NCBI RefSeq assembly: GCF_000382185.1
Contig: NZ_KB907784.1
Coordinates: 3,747,133-3,811,132 of the forward strand
Source of the DNA: Bordetella sp. FB-8
GTDB taxonomy: Bacteria; Pseudomonadota; Gammaproteobacteria; Burkholderiales; Burkholderiaceae_B
Direction: 5' to 3'
Length of the DNA: 64,000 nt
Position numbers and translations under genes: made by a program. Of the stretch, positions 50,760-59,462 are shown one piece after another; the first letter of the stretch is position 1, and each line of letters begins with the position of its first letter. Below the pieces are notes generated by a model. It had not been told where the DNA came from. It was given only the letters and a program-made list of their open reading frames with translations, and searched no databases.

Positions 50760-51137
50760 ATGGCGAGCAAGAAACCGGCGCCGGCGGCGCCTTCGGCCGC
50801 AGTCGTGCTCGAGGCGGTCAAACCTAACCACGTGCGTCTCTTCAAGGGAGCCACGCGCGTGGCCACAATCAAGGGTGGGGTGCCAGCGCGTGCGTTTGTC
50901 ATGATGCTGGTCGCGGTCGCGGTGCCGGCCATGTTCAACGTTCGGTTGCTGGTGTTGGTCTTTTTCCTGTATCCCATCATGGCCGTTGTCAGCCGCAACG
51001 ATGACCGCGCTTTCTGGATCCTCGAGTTGTGGTTCAAGACCAAGTTCCGCGCACCCAATGCGAAGTTCTGGGGGGCTGTGTCATTTAGCCCTACCGCCTA
51101 CTATCGGCGCCGCGCTTGGCTGCGGCGTAAAGGCTGA
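50760..51137 (+). CDS. virB3: VirB3 inner-membrane channel protein
   Basis: The 125-residue protein has a central pair of hydrophobic segments (FVMMLVAVAVPAMFNVRLLV; LVFFLYPIMAVVS). The N-terminal motif VRLFKGATRVATIKGGVP and the segment NDDRAFWILELWFKTK are typical of VirB3/TrbD. It sits between virB2 and virB4 in the canonical order. The Ala/Pro-rich N-terminus is about 20 residues longer than usual. Confidence 0.85.
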   Translation: MASKKPAPAAPSAAVVLEAVKPNHVRLFKGATRVATIKGGVPARAFVMMLVAVAVPAMFNVRLLVLVFFLYPIMAVVSRNDDRAFWILELWFKTKFRAPNAKFWGAVSFSPTAYYRRRAWLRRKG

Positions 51138-51141
51138 ACTC

Positions 51142-53652
51142 ATGAAAGCTGCAGCAAGGGCCGTTGAACGGCCTCGGTCCGAACCGAGCGTCTCTGAGCA
51201 TGTTCCGTATTCGCATCACGTTACGCCCACCATAATGGCTACGAAGACCGGGGAATATCTCTCGGTCTGGAAGCTGGGCGGGCGCAGCTTCGAGGGCATC
51301 TCGCAAGAGGAACTCTCGGGCTGGCGTGACGAGCTGAACAACATGCTGCGGGGGTTCCCGAACGGGTTCGGCCTCTATACACACCTAGTACGCCGCCGTG
51401 TGCGCGAGTATCCGGAAAGCGATTATCCGGACTGGTTTTCCTCTGAATACGACAAAACCTATCGGCGAGGGTTCGACAATACTCCGCCCCTGGTCAACGA
51501 CCTGTACCTGACTATTGTCGTACGGCTTTCGATCGATTCGGCCATGAAGGTCTTCTCGCGTTTCGAGAAGCGCTCGGCCCAGGATGTCGCTCTCTGGCAG
51601 GCACGGGCGATCGAGCAACTGGACGATATCAACCGCAAGGTCGCCAGCGGCCTGCGCCGCTACGACCCCGAACTCTTGTCCATCGTTGAGCGCAGACGCC
51701 CGCGCCCCGGGTCCAATCTGACTCAAGCGCAGATTGATAACGCCATCGAACCGGTCGATCCCGAGCTAGTCTCTGTTGGGCACTTTTCGGAGGCGGCCGA
51801 ATTTTTCGGGTTTCTCATCAACGGCCAGCACGAAGCGGCGCCGCTTGTGAGCAGCCGGTTCTGCGATTGCCTTCCGAGCGCGCGTCCATTCTTCTCGATG
51901 CACGGCGAGCTGGCCGCGCTGCGCCATCCGCGCGGTACCCGTCGTTTTGCCATGGTGGAGATCCGGGAGTATCCCGAATCGACCAAGCCGGGGCACTTGA
52001 ACAACCTGCTCAAGCTGCCATTCGAGTTCATTCTCACGCAGTCCTTTGGAGCAATGTCCAAGGCGGACGGCCGCGCGGCGCTGGTGCGTCAGCGCCGTTG
52101 GCTGGTGGACTCGGGCGACGACTCCAAGAAGCAGGTTGCCGAGCTCGATCTTGCGCTGGATGACCTGGCCGCAGGCAAGTTCATCATGGGCGATCATCAC
52201 TGCACGCTCGCCGTGTTTGGCGATACGAACGAAGTCGTCATGCGCAACGCGGCCGATGCCATTACCGAGCTTGCCGAGTGCGAGATCGTCGGACGCACGG
52301 TCGACCGCGCTTCGGTGGCGGCCTTTCGGGCGCAGCTCCCGTGCAACTGGATCTGGCGGCCTCGGCCGGCGGCGATCACCTCGCTCAATTTCCTGAGCTT
52401 CTCGTCGCTTCAGAATTACCTGTTCGGCAAGCCTGATGGCAATCCTTGGGGGCCGGCGGTGACGCTCCTGAAGACCGCCAGCGCCACGCCTTATTACCTG
52501 AACTTTCATGCTTCCTTGGAAGATCAGGACGAAACTGGCAAACGCATGCTCGGGAATACTTTTTTCATCGGCAAGTCCGGCACCGGCAAGACAGCGGCGC
52601 TTGGGCACGTGCTGACCCAGGCCCGCAAGTTCCGGATGACCGCGGCTGTGTTCGACAAGGACCAGGGCATGCGCTCGACCGTCAGAGCCTTGGGGGGGGT
52701 GTACTTCGCGCTGCAGATGGCAGCTCCCACGGGATGGAGTCCACTACAGATGGAACCCACGCCGCGCAACCTTACGTTTATGAAGCGGCTGATCGTTCAG
52801 CTCGCTTCGCGCGGCGAGAAGGAAGCCTCGCTCAAGGATCAGCGCGACATCTCAACGGCTGTCGATCGCCTCACGCAAATGATCGATCGGCAGGATCGAG
52901 GGATCTCCACCTTGATCCAGTTCTTGCCGGCCGCGCCCTCGCTGGAAGCAGACGAACTGAGTCTGCACGATCGGCTGCAGCGCTGGTCCCGGGGCCATGA
53001 GCTTGGCTGGGTATTCGATAACCCGAGCGACCATATGGATCTCGCCCAATACGGTGTCGATCTGTTTGGCTTCGATCTGACCGAGTTTCTGGAAGACGGC
53101 CCGATCCGCGATGCTGGGCTGATGTATTTGATCTACCGCACCGAAGGCCTGATCGACGGGCGTCGCTTCATGTATATGTTCGACGAGGTACAACACCCGC
53201 TGAAGGTGCCCTACTTCCAGGACATGATGCGCAACAAGGCACGCGTCATCCGCAAACAGAACGGCATCTTCGTTTTCGCGACACAAGAACCAGCCGCGAT
53301 CCTTGAAAACCCTGTCGGTCGAACCCTCATCCAGCAGACCGCAACCGCGCTCTACCTGCCGAACCCGGATGGAACGGAAGCGGAATACATCGATGGCTTC
53401 AAGCTGACGCCGGCCATCTTCAAGATGATCAAGGAACTGGGCGAGTTCTCGCGCCAGTTCGTGGTCAAGCAGGGACAGTCGGCGGTGACCGCAGGCCTGG
53501 ATCTGTCGCATTGCCCCGAAGCGCTACTCGTGTTCTCCGGTTCGGAGGACACGGCCCTGGTTGCCGAACAGTGCATTGCGCTGCGCGGCGACAAGCCACA
53601 GGACTGGCTGCCGATGTACTACGAGCGGGTTCGCGCGCTCGGCAAAAAGTAA
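51142..53652 (+). CDS. virB4: VirB4 transport ATPase
   Basis: The 836-residue ATPase energises channel assembly and transfer. Walker A GKSGTGKT is near residues 477-484, Walker B is RRFMYMFDEVQHP, and the later RKQNGIFVFATQEP is the Q/P motif typical of VirB4. The N-terminal domain begins after SLWKLGG-like ATKTGEYLSVWKLGGRSFEG. ATG 51142 is five bases after the virB3 stop. Length is normal for VirB4. Confidence 0.94.
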   Translation: MKAAARAVERPRSEPSVSEHVPYSHHVTPTIMATKTGEYLSVWKLGGRSFEGISQEELSGWRDELNNMLRGFPNGFGLYTHLVRRRVREYPESDYPDWFSSEYDKTYRRGFDNTPPLVNDLYLTIVVRLSIDSAMKVFSRFEKRSAQDVALWQARAIEQLDDINRKVASGLRRYDPELLSIVERRRPRPGSNLTQAQIDNAIEPVDPELVSVGHFSEAAEFFGFLINGQHEAAPLVSSRFCDCLPSARPFFSMHGELAALRHPRGTRRFAMVEIREYPESTKPGHLNNLLKLPFEFILTQSFGAMSKADGRAALVRQRRWLVDSGDDSKKQVAELDLALDDLAAGKFIMGDHHCTLAVFGDTNEVVMRNAADAITELAECEIVGRTVDRASVAAFRAQLPCNWIWRPRPAAITSLNFLSFSSLQNYLFGKPDGNPWGPAVTLLKTASATPYYLNFHASLEDQDETGKRMLGNTFFIGKSGTGKTAALGHVLTQARKFRMTAAVFDKDQGMRSTVRALGGVYFALQMAAPTGWSPLQMEPTPRNLTFMKRLIVQLASRGEKEASLKDQRDISTAVDRLTQMIDRQDRGISTLIQFLPAAPSLEADELSLHDRLQRWSRGHELGWVFDNPSDHMDLAQYGVDLFGFDLTEFLEDGPIRDAGLMYLIYRTEGLIDGRRFMYMFDEVQHPLKVPYFQDMMRNKARVIRKQNGIFVFATQEPAAILENPVGRTLIQQTATALYLPNPDGTEAEYIDGFKLTPAIFKMIKELGEFSRQFVVKQGQSAVTAGLDLSHCPEALLVFSGSEDTALVAEQCIALRGDKPQDWLPMYYERVRALGKK

Positions 53653-53676
53653 CCCCCTCACTCAGAGAGAGACCTC

Positions 53677-54543
53677 ATGAATACGCCTCAAAACATGCGG
53701 CATGGCCGCCGCGCACCCTCGCCCATTGCTCACCAGTCGGCCGCGATCTACCGGCACCGCCAAGGTGTGGCGCCGGCTCATGCCAATCAGCCCGGCACCA
53801 GCCCGGCCGCTCTCGATCTGGTATCGCCTCGGGGCGCGGGAAACCCCGGCCGCCTCATGTTTCCTCTGGCCGGCTTGCTGCTCTCCTGCGCCATGATCTG
53901 CCCGCCGCCTGCGGCTGCACAGATCCCAGTGACGGACGGTGCGAGCATCGCGCAGAACCTGCTCAATCACATCCAATCGATGGCTCAGTGGGCCCAGCAG
54001 CTCACAGCCTTGCAGAGCCAACTGGCGACAGCGCAGCAGGCCTATTCGGCCGTCACTGGCGTACGCAACTTGGGAATGCTCTTTAACAACCCGAATATCC
54101 GCGCATCGCTTCCGGCCGATTATTCCCAGGTTCTTCAAGGCGGCAGTTCGCTCTATGGCGCCGGCCAAAGCGTTCTGCAAAGCAACCAACTGCAGCCGGG
54201 CAACTACCAGGCCAATCTGGCGGCCGTCAATACGCGCACCTCGCAATTGGGCGCCGACACCAGCGCCCTCATGACCCAGGCGCAGCAGGGGCTGACCGCG
54301 CGCATGCAGGAGCTCGATAGTCTGCAGCAAGAGATCAATACGACGCAGGACCCCAAGGCGATCGCCGAGCTTCAAGCCCGCCTGCAGGTCGAACAGGCCA
54401 ATATTGCCGTCGATCAGATGCGGGCCAACAACTTGGCGCAGCAGATCAACTCCGAGAAGGCCTTGGCCGACGACCAGGTCGCGCAGCTCACGCAGCGCTC
54501 ATTCAGCATGGATGCGATCACAAACCCTACTTCGGGCCAATAA
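53677..54543 (+). CDS. virB5: VirB5-like minor pilus protein
   Basis: The protein is up to 288 residues. A secretion signal (MFPLAGLLLSCAMICPPPAA) begins only at residue 61, and the mature part is helical with QSMAQWAQQLTALQSQLATA and LTARMQELDSLQQEINTTQD, as in VirB5/TraC pilus-tip proteins. The start is uncertain: 53677 has an AGAGAGA element 24 bases after virB4, while ATG 53857 would place the signal peptide at the very N-terminus. It follows virB4 as expected. Confidence 0.82.
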   Translation: MNTPQNMRHGRRAPSPIAHQSAAIYRHRQGVAPAHANQPGTSPAALDLVSPRGAGNPGRLMFPLAGLLLSCAMICPPPAAAQIPVTDGASIAQNLLNHIQSMAQWAQQLTALQSQLATAQQAYSAVTGVRNLGMLFNNPNIRASLPADYSQVLQGGSSLYGAGQSVLQSNQLQPGNYQANLAAVNTRTSQLGADTSALMTQAQQGLTARMQELDSLQQEINTTQDPKAIAELQARLQVEQANIAVDQMRANNLAQQINSEKALADDQVAQLTQRSFSMDAITNPTSGQ

Positions 54544-54559
54544 GCCCTCTGGATCCGGT

Positions 54560-54874
54560 ATGACCCATCCGCGCATCGATCCGAACGAGGCTTCGTTTCG
54601 GGAGACCGTCTATGCCATCAACGATGCCCTTGACTACATCAGCATGCTGGCCGGGCAGCTTCGGGGGGCATCCCAGACGGACGTGAGCTATATCAACGAA
54701 CGGATACAGGCAATTCACAAACTCTCGGGACTGTGCGACAGCCTGCTGGGCATCCTGCGTTGCTACGGCCGAGAATCCGCCGTCACGCTCGCCCTGCAGT
54801 ATCCCCGGGTCAGACAAGAACTCAATCGCATCCGGGATTCATTCCGAGGTCGGAATCAATCTTGTTGCATGTAA
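54560..54874 (+). CDS. hypothetical protein between virB5 and virB6
   Basis: The 104-residue helical product (ETVYAINDALDYISMLAGQL; IQAIHKLSGLCDSLLGILRC) ends in SCCM. No signal peptide or membrane segment is visible. In several VirB-type systems this slot holds entry-exclusion or accessory genes, but nothing here proves that role. Its stop codon overlaps the first of two 14 bp repeats belonging to the following toxin-antitoxin promoter. Confidence 0.5.
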   Translation: MTHPRIDPNEASFRETVYAINDALDYISMLAGQLRGASQTDVSYINERIQAIHKLSGLCDSLLGILRCYGRESAVTLALQYPRVRQELNRIRDSFRGRNQSCCM

Positions 54875-54906
54875 CGCGGCAATGGGGCATTGTGTTGCAT
54901 GTAACG
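54863..54906. promoter_or_regulatory. duplicated palindromic site before mazE-like gene
   Basis: TGTTGCATGTAACG occurs at 54863-54876 and 54893-54906, exactly 30 bases (about three helical turns) apart. Each contains GTT-g-CATG-t-AAC, an imperfect palindrome. The position just before the antitoxin gene suits autorepression by the antitoxin or toxin-antitoxin complex. Confidence 0.55.
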
Positions 54907-54921
54907 AAACTGGGAATCGCC

Positions 54922-55146
54922 ATGAGCACAACAACTGTCAATGCCCGCGTTCAAAAGCACCGTGCGTCTTTGCGCGCGGCAGGGCTTCGTCCGGTACAAA
55001 TCTGGGTGCCAGATACCCGGCGGCAGGAGTTTGCGCAGGAGTGCCTACGCCAGAGTCGGGCTGTGGCATTAGCGGATGCGTCGGATACCTCGCTGAGTGA
55101 TTTCATGGATGATGCGCTGGCAAGCGTTGAAGGCTGGACTGAATGA
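54922..55146 (+). CDS. MazE-family antitoxin (DUF3018-like)
   Basis: The 74-residue protein has an N-terminal DNA-binding stretch (VNARVQKHRASLRAAGLRPV then QIWVPDTRRQEFAQECLRQS) and an acidic, flexible C-terminus (SLSDFMDDALASVEGW) that would wrap the toxin. It overlaps the toxin ATG by four bases. It is probably the autorepressor of the pair through the repeats upstream. Confidence 0.85.
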   Translation: MSTTTVNARVQKHRASLRAAGLRPVQIWVPDTRRQEFAQECLRQSRAVALADASDTSLSDFMDDALASVEGWTE

Positions 55147-55469
55147 AGCGAGGGAGGCTGGTTACGATCGCTAATCAAGGCGATTTTGGTAAGCCCCAAC
55201 CTGCGTTGATCATTCAATCAGACTTGTTCGGCGAGCATCCCAGCGTCACCGTGCTGCCTGTTACTAGCACGGTGACAGAAGCCTCGTTACTTCGCATCTC
55301 GCTCTGGCCAAACGATCAGAACGGTTTATTAAAGTCGTCACAGATTATGGTGGACAAAGCCACAACGCTCAGACGTGAAAAGGTAGGTGCCACGTTTGGT
55401 CATGTTGATATTGATACGCTTGTCGAGGTTGAACGATGCTTGGCGATATTTCTTGGGATTGCGAAATAA
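55143..55469 (+). CDS. MazF/PemK-family mRNA interferase toxin
   Basis: The 108-residue protein has MazF motifs GRLVTIANQGDFGKPQPALI, a TVLPVTST strand, KSSQIMVDKATTLRREKVG and the C-terminal helix VERCLAIFLGIA. These toxins cleave mRNA at short sequences. The gene is coupled to the antitoxin by an ATGA overlap. The pair sits inside the virB operon between virB5 and virB6 and would stabilise the element. Confidence 0.88.
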   Translation: MKRGRLVTIANQGDFGKPQPALIIQSDLFGEHPSVTVLPVTSTVTEASLLRISLWPNDQNGLLKSSQIMVDKATTLRREKVGATFGHVDIDTLVEVERCLAIFLGIAK

Positions 55470-55613
55470 CATAGTTGCCGATGCATTCCGCGGCAGGAAT
55501 ATGAATCAAAGTGACTGCCAGCCCAAGTCACTGGCAAGGATATTCTGTAGGGCTACGACCGGTTTCAAAGCAGGATAAAACACTGTAAATTCGCACAGCA
55601 CTCGCCACTATTT

Positions 55614-55622
55614 TGGTAATAT
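55614..55622 (+). promoter_or_regulatory. possible extended -10 promoter after the toxin gene
   Basis: TGG-TAATAT (55614-55622) lies in an AT-rich spot about 45 bases before the ATG of the 83-residue gene. It could restart transcription of the second half of the virB operon. No convincing -35 is seen. Confidence 0.3.
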
Positions 55623-55666
55623 AAAAGCATTGTGGTAGTCGAATAATTTCCATCAGGAGAACGACT

Positions 55667-55918
55667 ATGAACACCGACAATATCGACCTTTCCAAACCCG
55701 ACGCTGCTGCGCAAAAGCTCGCGCCTGAACTGGCTGCGGGCTACAAAACCTTCAGCGCCGCCACCTGGGCGCTACGGCTGTGGAAGTGGGTCGTGCGTCC
55801 GGTGGGTCGCATCGCTGTGGGCACGCTTCGTGGAGTCTGGTGGCTGCTGAAGAACGGTCAATGGAAGATGGCTCGTTATCAGGTCTATGATCAAAATTCT
55901 CGTACCTGGCGTCACTAG
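55667..55918 (+). CDS. small Trp-rich protein of unknown function
   Basis: The 83-residue product starts at ATG 55667 with AGGAG well placed upstream. The second half is Trp- and Arg-rich (WALRLWKWVVRPVGRIAV; GVWWLLKNGQWKMARYQV), suggesting an amphipathic or membrane-associated helix. It stands alone between a possible promoter and a strong terminator, in front of virB6. An entry-exclusion-type role is conceivable from position only. Confidence 0.55.
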   Translation: MNTDNIDLSKPDAAAQKLAPELAAGYKTFSAATWALRLWKWVVRPVGRIAVGTLRGVWWLLKNGQWKMARYQVYDQNSRTWRH

Positions 55919-55953
55919 CCCCGCCAACTGGCCGGCTGAGCCTCATAAAACCT

Positions 55954-55977
55954 AAGGACGCATTAGCGTCCTTTTTT
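55954..55977 (+). terminator. intrinsic terminator before virB6
   Basis: AAGGACGC (55954-55961) pairs with GCGTCCTT (55966-55973) across ATTA, followed by a run of T. It ends 25 bases before the virB6 ATG. Confidence 0.82.
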
Positions 55978-56002
55978 ATTTCTTGAGAAAGAAGGTTTCG
56001 CC

Positions 56003-56902
56003 ATGACACCTATCACGGTACAGCCGCTCACCAGCCTGGGCTCGGTTTCCAGCTGGCTAGGCAACATTATCTCGTCGGGGCTGACCAATGCCGTCGCTCC
56101 GACCATCGCCAATGTCACCAGTTATGTGCTGCCTATTTTCATCGTGGCGTCGATGATCTGCATCGCCTACTTTGGCTGGACAGTCAGCATAGGCGAGCCG
56201 CATCGACCCGTGGCCGAGCTTCTTCAGATCATGTTCAAGCTCATCCTGATCGCGGCCATACTAAACGGCGGGTATTACGCCCAGACGCTCAGTAGCGTCA
56301 TGATCGCCATGCCCGACGAAATCATGGGCGCCGTCACAGGGTCACAGACCAGCTCGCTCTCACAGATCGATAACCTGACGAACCAGTCCACTCAGGCGGC
56401 TACCGCAACTCAGGCGCGCGCGCCTAATGGCTTAACGTCGCCTGTGCAGGGGTTCTTGTTCGCTGCTGTCTCATTCTGCTTCACCATTGTTGGCGCTATC
56501 TTCGGCGTCATTGCCGCGATATTGCTAACCGCCATGAAGACAGGCATGGCACTTATAGTCATGATCGGCCCGTTTTTCATCGCCGCAGCTTTCTTTCAAG
56601 ACATTAAAAAATATTTCGATAATTGGAAGAATGTCGCAGTATTTTTCTCGCTCGCCGGCGCTCTATTCATGTTGGCCCTGACTATTGTCTTGCAGATGAT
56701 GGCTGCTGTTGATGTGGCAATAATCAATACCCTGACCGGAAGCGGTGATGTCAATATCCTGGGCATATTTGCTGCGTTCCTTGCAGTTTCTATTGCATCC
56801 TTCTTTCTGTTACTTCTCCCCTTCAAGATCGCTACGGCTGTTACTGGCAGCGGGCTCACTTTGAGCATCCCCATCCCCTTCCTCGGGAACGTGCAGCTCT
56901 AA
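56003..56902 (+). CDS. virB6: VirB6/TrbL inner-membrane channel protein
   Basis: This 299-residue polytopic protein has about six hydrophobic segments (VLPIFIVASMICIAYFGW; LLQIMFKLILIAAILNGGYY; FLFAAVSFCFTIVGAIFGVI; then TAMKTGMALIVMIGPFFIAA, typical of VirB6; MLALTIVLQMMAAVDVA; IASFFLLLLPFKIA). It forms the membrane arch of the secretion channel. The segment 56450-56850 is less GC-rich than its neighbours. Confidence 0.9.
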   Translation: MTPITVQPLTSLGSVSSWLGNIISSGLTNAVAPTIANVTSYVLPIFIVASMICIAYFGWTVSIGEPHRPVAELLQIMFKLILIAAILNGGYYAQTLSSVMIAMPDEIMGAVTGSQTSSLSQIDNLTNQSTQAATATQARAPNGLTSPVQGFLFAAVSFCFTIVGAIFGVIAAILLTAMKTGMALIVMIGPFFIAAAFFQDIKKYFDNWKNVAVFFSLAGALFMLALTIVLQMMAAVDVAIINTLTGSGDVNILGIFAAFLAVSIASFFLLLLPFKIATAVTGSGLTLSIPIPFLGNVQL

Positions 56903-56971
56903 ATTTCGGGAGATGCGCCTCGATTTTGGTACGGCCCACTAGCCCTGCGAATCCTCTCCATCCGCCAATGC

Positions 56972-56999
56972 AAAAGGCCGCGTACATCGCGGCCTTTTT
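56972..56999 (+). terminator. intrinsic terminator after virB6
   Basis: AAAAGGCCGCG (56972-56982) pairs fully with CGCGGCCTTTT (56988-56998) across a five-base loop, and the T run closes the structure. It lies 70 bases after virB6 and about 165 before virB8. Confidence 0.82.
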
Positions 57000-57163
57000 C
57001 GCACTGACACGCCAACGCTTGAGCATCATCGCCTTCAATAGGCGTTTTGGCCGATAGGCCTGTCCGCAAGACCCCCTCCCCTCGCAATTCAGATCCTGAC
57101 CAGTCTTGCCCTGGCCAGGCGGCTTGCGCACGCCCTTTTCATTTCACTCCACAGGATTCCTGC

Positions 57164-57871
57164 ATGGCTTCTGAAGATCCCAAGCTTTCTCTCGACGACG
57201 AACTCGCCCGCGCACGCGGCCTCGAGCGCGACGTGATGACTGCCCTTATCTCATCGCGGCGCCTGGCCTGGCGCGTGGTCATCGTGTTCGGCGTCATCGC
57301 CATTCTTTCCATCGCTACCACGTTTGGAATGGAGCCCTTCAAGAAAGCGCCGCCGGTGCTCTACGCCGTGCGGGTGAACGATGCGACGGGCGACATCGAG
57401 AATTTCTCCAGGCTGGGCGACCCCAAGCAGAGCTACGGCGATCGCCTGGCTCGCTACTTCATCAATCAGTACATGCTCATGTGCGAGGGCTACGACTACA
57501 ACACCATCCAGCTCATGTACGACCGCTGTGGTCTCTTTAGCGCGCCGGACGTACAGGACGCCTACCACAAGAAATTCACTGACTTCAAGGAACCGGACGG
57601 CACCGAACACGTAGGCCTGGACAAGCAACTGGGCAGCTGGGGCACCGTCAAGGTCAAGGTGCGCCAGATCTCGCTCGGCCCCAAGAACAGTGCCGTGGTG
57701 CGTTTCGAGACAACCACGACTGAGCCGAACAAGCCCCAAGAGGTTCGGCACCTGATCGCCACGCTGGCATACCAGTACGTCAATTCCGATTTGACCGAAG
57801 CCGTCGTACGCGAGAACCCGCTGGGCTTCCAAGTCAATTCCTACAAAGTCGATGTCGAGGTGATGAAATGA
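57164..57871 (+). CDS. virB8: VirB8 assembly factor
   Basis: This 235-residue bitopic protein has a short cytoplasmic N-terminus, one membrane helix at about 36-55 (WRVVIVFGVIAILSIATTFG) and a periplasmic NTF2-like domain (DRLARYFINQYMLMCEGYDY; VKVRQISLGPKNSAVVRFET; ATLAYQYV then NPLGFQVNSYKVDVEV). The last motif is a VirB8 hallmark. ATG 57164 opens a new transcript segment after the terminator. It overlaps the next gene by four bases. Confidence 0.92.
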   Translation: MASEDPKLSLDDELARARGLERDVMTALISSRRLAWRVVIVFGVIAILSIATTFGMEPFKKAPPVLYAVRVNDATGDIENFSRLGDPKQSYGDRLARYFINQYMLMCEGYDYNTIQLMYDRCGLFSAPDVQDAYHKKFTDFKEPDGTEHVGLDKQLGSWGTVKVKVRQISLGPKNSAVVRFETTTTEPNKPQEVRHLIATLAYQYVNSDLTEAVVRENPLGFQVNSYKVDVEVMK

Positions 57872-58467
57872 ACAAGCAAATGATCGCCGAGCTGGCCGCG
57901 CGTCTGGAACAGGCGGGCTCGCTCTCCAATGCCGACCGGGTAGCGCTGCTCAAGGACATCGAGCGCTATGCGGCGCGTGATCTCTACGGCGCCGCGCGCC
58001 TGTGCAAGGACCACCTTCCCAAGGACGCCGATCTGCGGCTGCCGCGCATCGTGCAGTCCGCACCCCGGATCGCCAAGTACTTCGAAGAGCGCATGCATCG
58101 TCAGCGCAGCGCCATCGACATGCCGCTCGAGCAGGACCGGCAGCTGCGCCAGCCCGAGGCCGGCCGCAGCTACACGGGCCCTGTCGTCGGCACCACGCCC
58201 AACTGCGTCGTGCAGTTGGACAACGAAACAGGCGATTTCATCGTGCACCCGCGCAACAGCTTGGTTCGCGAGTTCGAACCGTCCGAGAAAGATGTCGATG
58301 TGGCCATCCGCTACCCCAGTGCCGCCATCGGCGGCGTCGGCCTGGTCAGGAGCGTGGAAGCCGCGGTGCAAGGCACGGCGATGGAAATGGGCATGTCCGC
58401 CTCGCACGGGCATGAACATTCGACCCGTGCCCATCACCTGTCCCATTCCATGGAAATGAGCAAATGA
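57868..58467 (+). CDS. unknown protein in the virB7 position, KfrB-like segment
   Basis: This 199-residue soluble-looking protein has no lipobox, so it is not a classical VirB7. An N-terminal helical part (MIAELAARLEQAGSLSNADR) is followed by SYTGPVVGTTPNCVVQLDNE with DFIVHPRNSL. This resembles the short beta domain found in KfrB and plasmid relaxase tails that handle nucleic acid. The tail is His/Ser/Met-rich (SASHGHEHSTRAHHLSHSME). It is coupled on both sides by ATGA-type overlaps to virB8 and virB9, so it belongs to the machine's operon. Confidence 0.6.
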   Translation: MNKQMIAELAARLEQAGSLSNADRVALLKDIERYAARDLYGAARLCKDHLPKDADLRLPRIVQSAPRIAKYFEERMHRQRSAIDMPLEQDRQLRQPEAGRSYTGPVVGTTPNCVVQLDNETGDFIVHPRNSLVREFEPSEKDVDVAIRYPSAAIGGVGLVRSVEAAVQGTAMEMGMSASHGHEHSTRAHHLSHSMEMSK

Positions 58468-59462
58468 TGCAAGGTATCCCCAAGCTTGCTTTTCGAGATG
58501 CCGAGGGTCTTCGGCTGGGCATTTCACAGCGTATTGCCATAGCCAGCCTGGTCATGGCCGTGAGCGCTCCGGCCTGGGGGCTGGATGTTCCCAAGCCCTC
58601 GCCCAGGGATTCCCGAATCCGCAGTACCGAGTACGACCCGTCGAATGTCATCCAGGTCAATACGACGATGGGCTATACGACGCTCATCGACCTAGCCCCG
58701 GACGAAAAATACGTCACGCACGCTTTTGGCGATGCCAAGGCTTACGACTTTCAGACGGTCGGCCAGCACATCCTGATCAAACCGATCGCCGACCAGGCCG
58801 ACACGAACCTGATCGTCATAACCGACAAGCGGACCTATGACTTTCGGCTCAAGTACAGCAAGGACGGCAAGCAGGACGGCAAGAATTCTGAAATGGACAT
58901 CGTCCGGCTGAAGTTCCCGGATATTGACATCAAACGTGCCAAGGACATCGAAGAGAAGTCGCGCATGAGGGAGGATTTCTCGACCACGGGCCTGGCGATC
59001 AACTGGAAGAGCTACACCATGAGCGGGGATATGGCGATCGCCCCGGCTTCGGTCTGGGACGACGGCGCGCAGACCTTTTTCCGCTTCGCGCCTGGCCAGG
59101 ATCTGCCGGTGATCTATTTCGTGGATCCGGATGGAAGCGAAGTCGTCACGAATCGGCATATGATGGATCCGCAGACCATCGTCATGGAGCGCGTGGCCGC
59201 GACCTGGCATCTGCGGCTGGGGAACAAAGTGCTCGGCATCTACAACAGCCGTGTGCTGGCGCGTCCGCTAGTGACCCGCACGATCTCGCCCCAAATCGAG
59301 CGCGTCATTCGGCAAAAGCCTGAGGTATCGCGCGCAGCCTCGGCCCCTGTATTGGCCCCTGCATCCCCCCCCGCGCCTTCTGCGGCTCCGGTCATCCCGA
59401 CTTACCCCGCGCCGGCGTCTGCATCGCCCGCAGCGCCTTACTTCCAGCAGGCCAAGCCATGA
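58464..59462 (+). CDS. virB9: VirB9 outer-membrane complex protein
   Basis: The 332-residue protein has a signal peptide (IAIASLVMAVSAPAWG) and the VirB9 N-terminal fold (VIQVNTTMGYTTLIDLAPDE; HILIKPIADQADTNLIVITD, then RTYDFRLKY). The C-terminal domain has QTFFRFAPGQDLPVIYFVDP and NRHMMDPQTIVMERVAATWH, and the end is Pro/Ala-rich. Adjacent ATG codons at 58464 and 58467 are both possible. It overlaps virB10 by four bases. Confidence 0.92.
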   Translation: MMQGIPKLAFRDAEGLRLGISQRIAIASLVMAVSAPAWGLDVPKPSPRDSRIRSTEYDPSNVIQVNTTMGYTTLIDLAPDEKYVTHAFGDAKAYDFQTVGQHILIKPIADQADTNLIVITDKRTYDFRLKYSKDGKQDGKNSEMDIVRLKFPDIDIKRAKDIEEKSRMREDFSTTGLAINWKSYTMSGDMAIAPASVWDDGAQTFFRFAPGQDLPVIYFVDPDGSEVVTNRHMMDPQTIVMERVAATWHLRLGNKVLGIYNSRVLARPLVTRTISPQIERVIRQKPEVSRAASAPVLAPASPPAPSAAPVIPTYPAPASASPAAPYFQQAKP

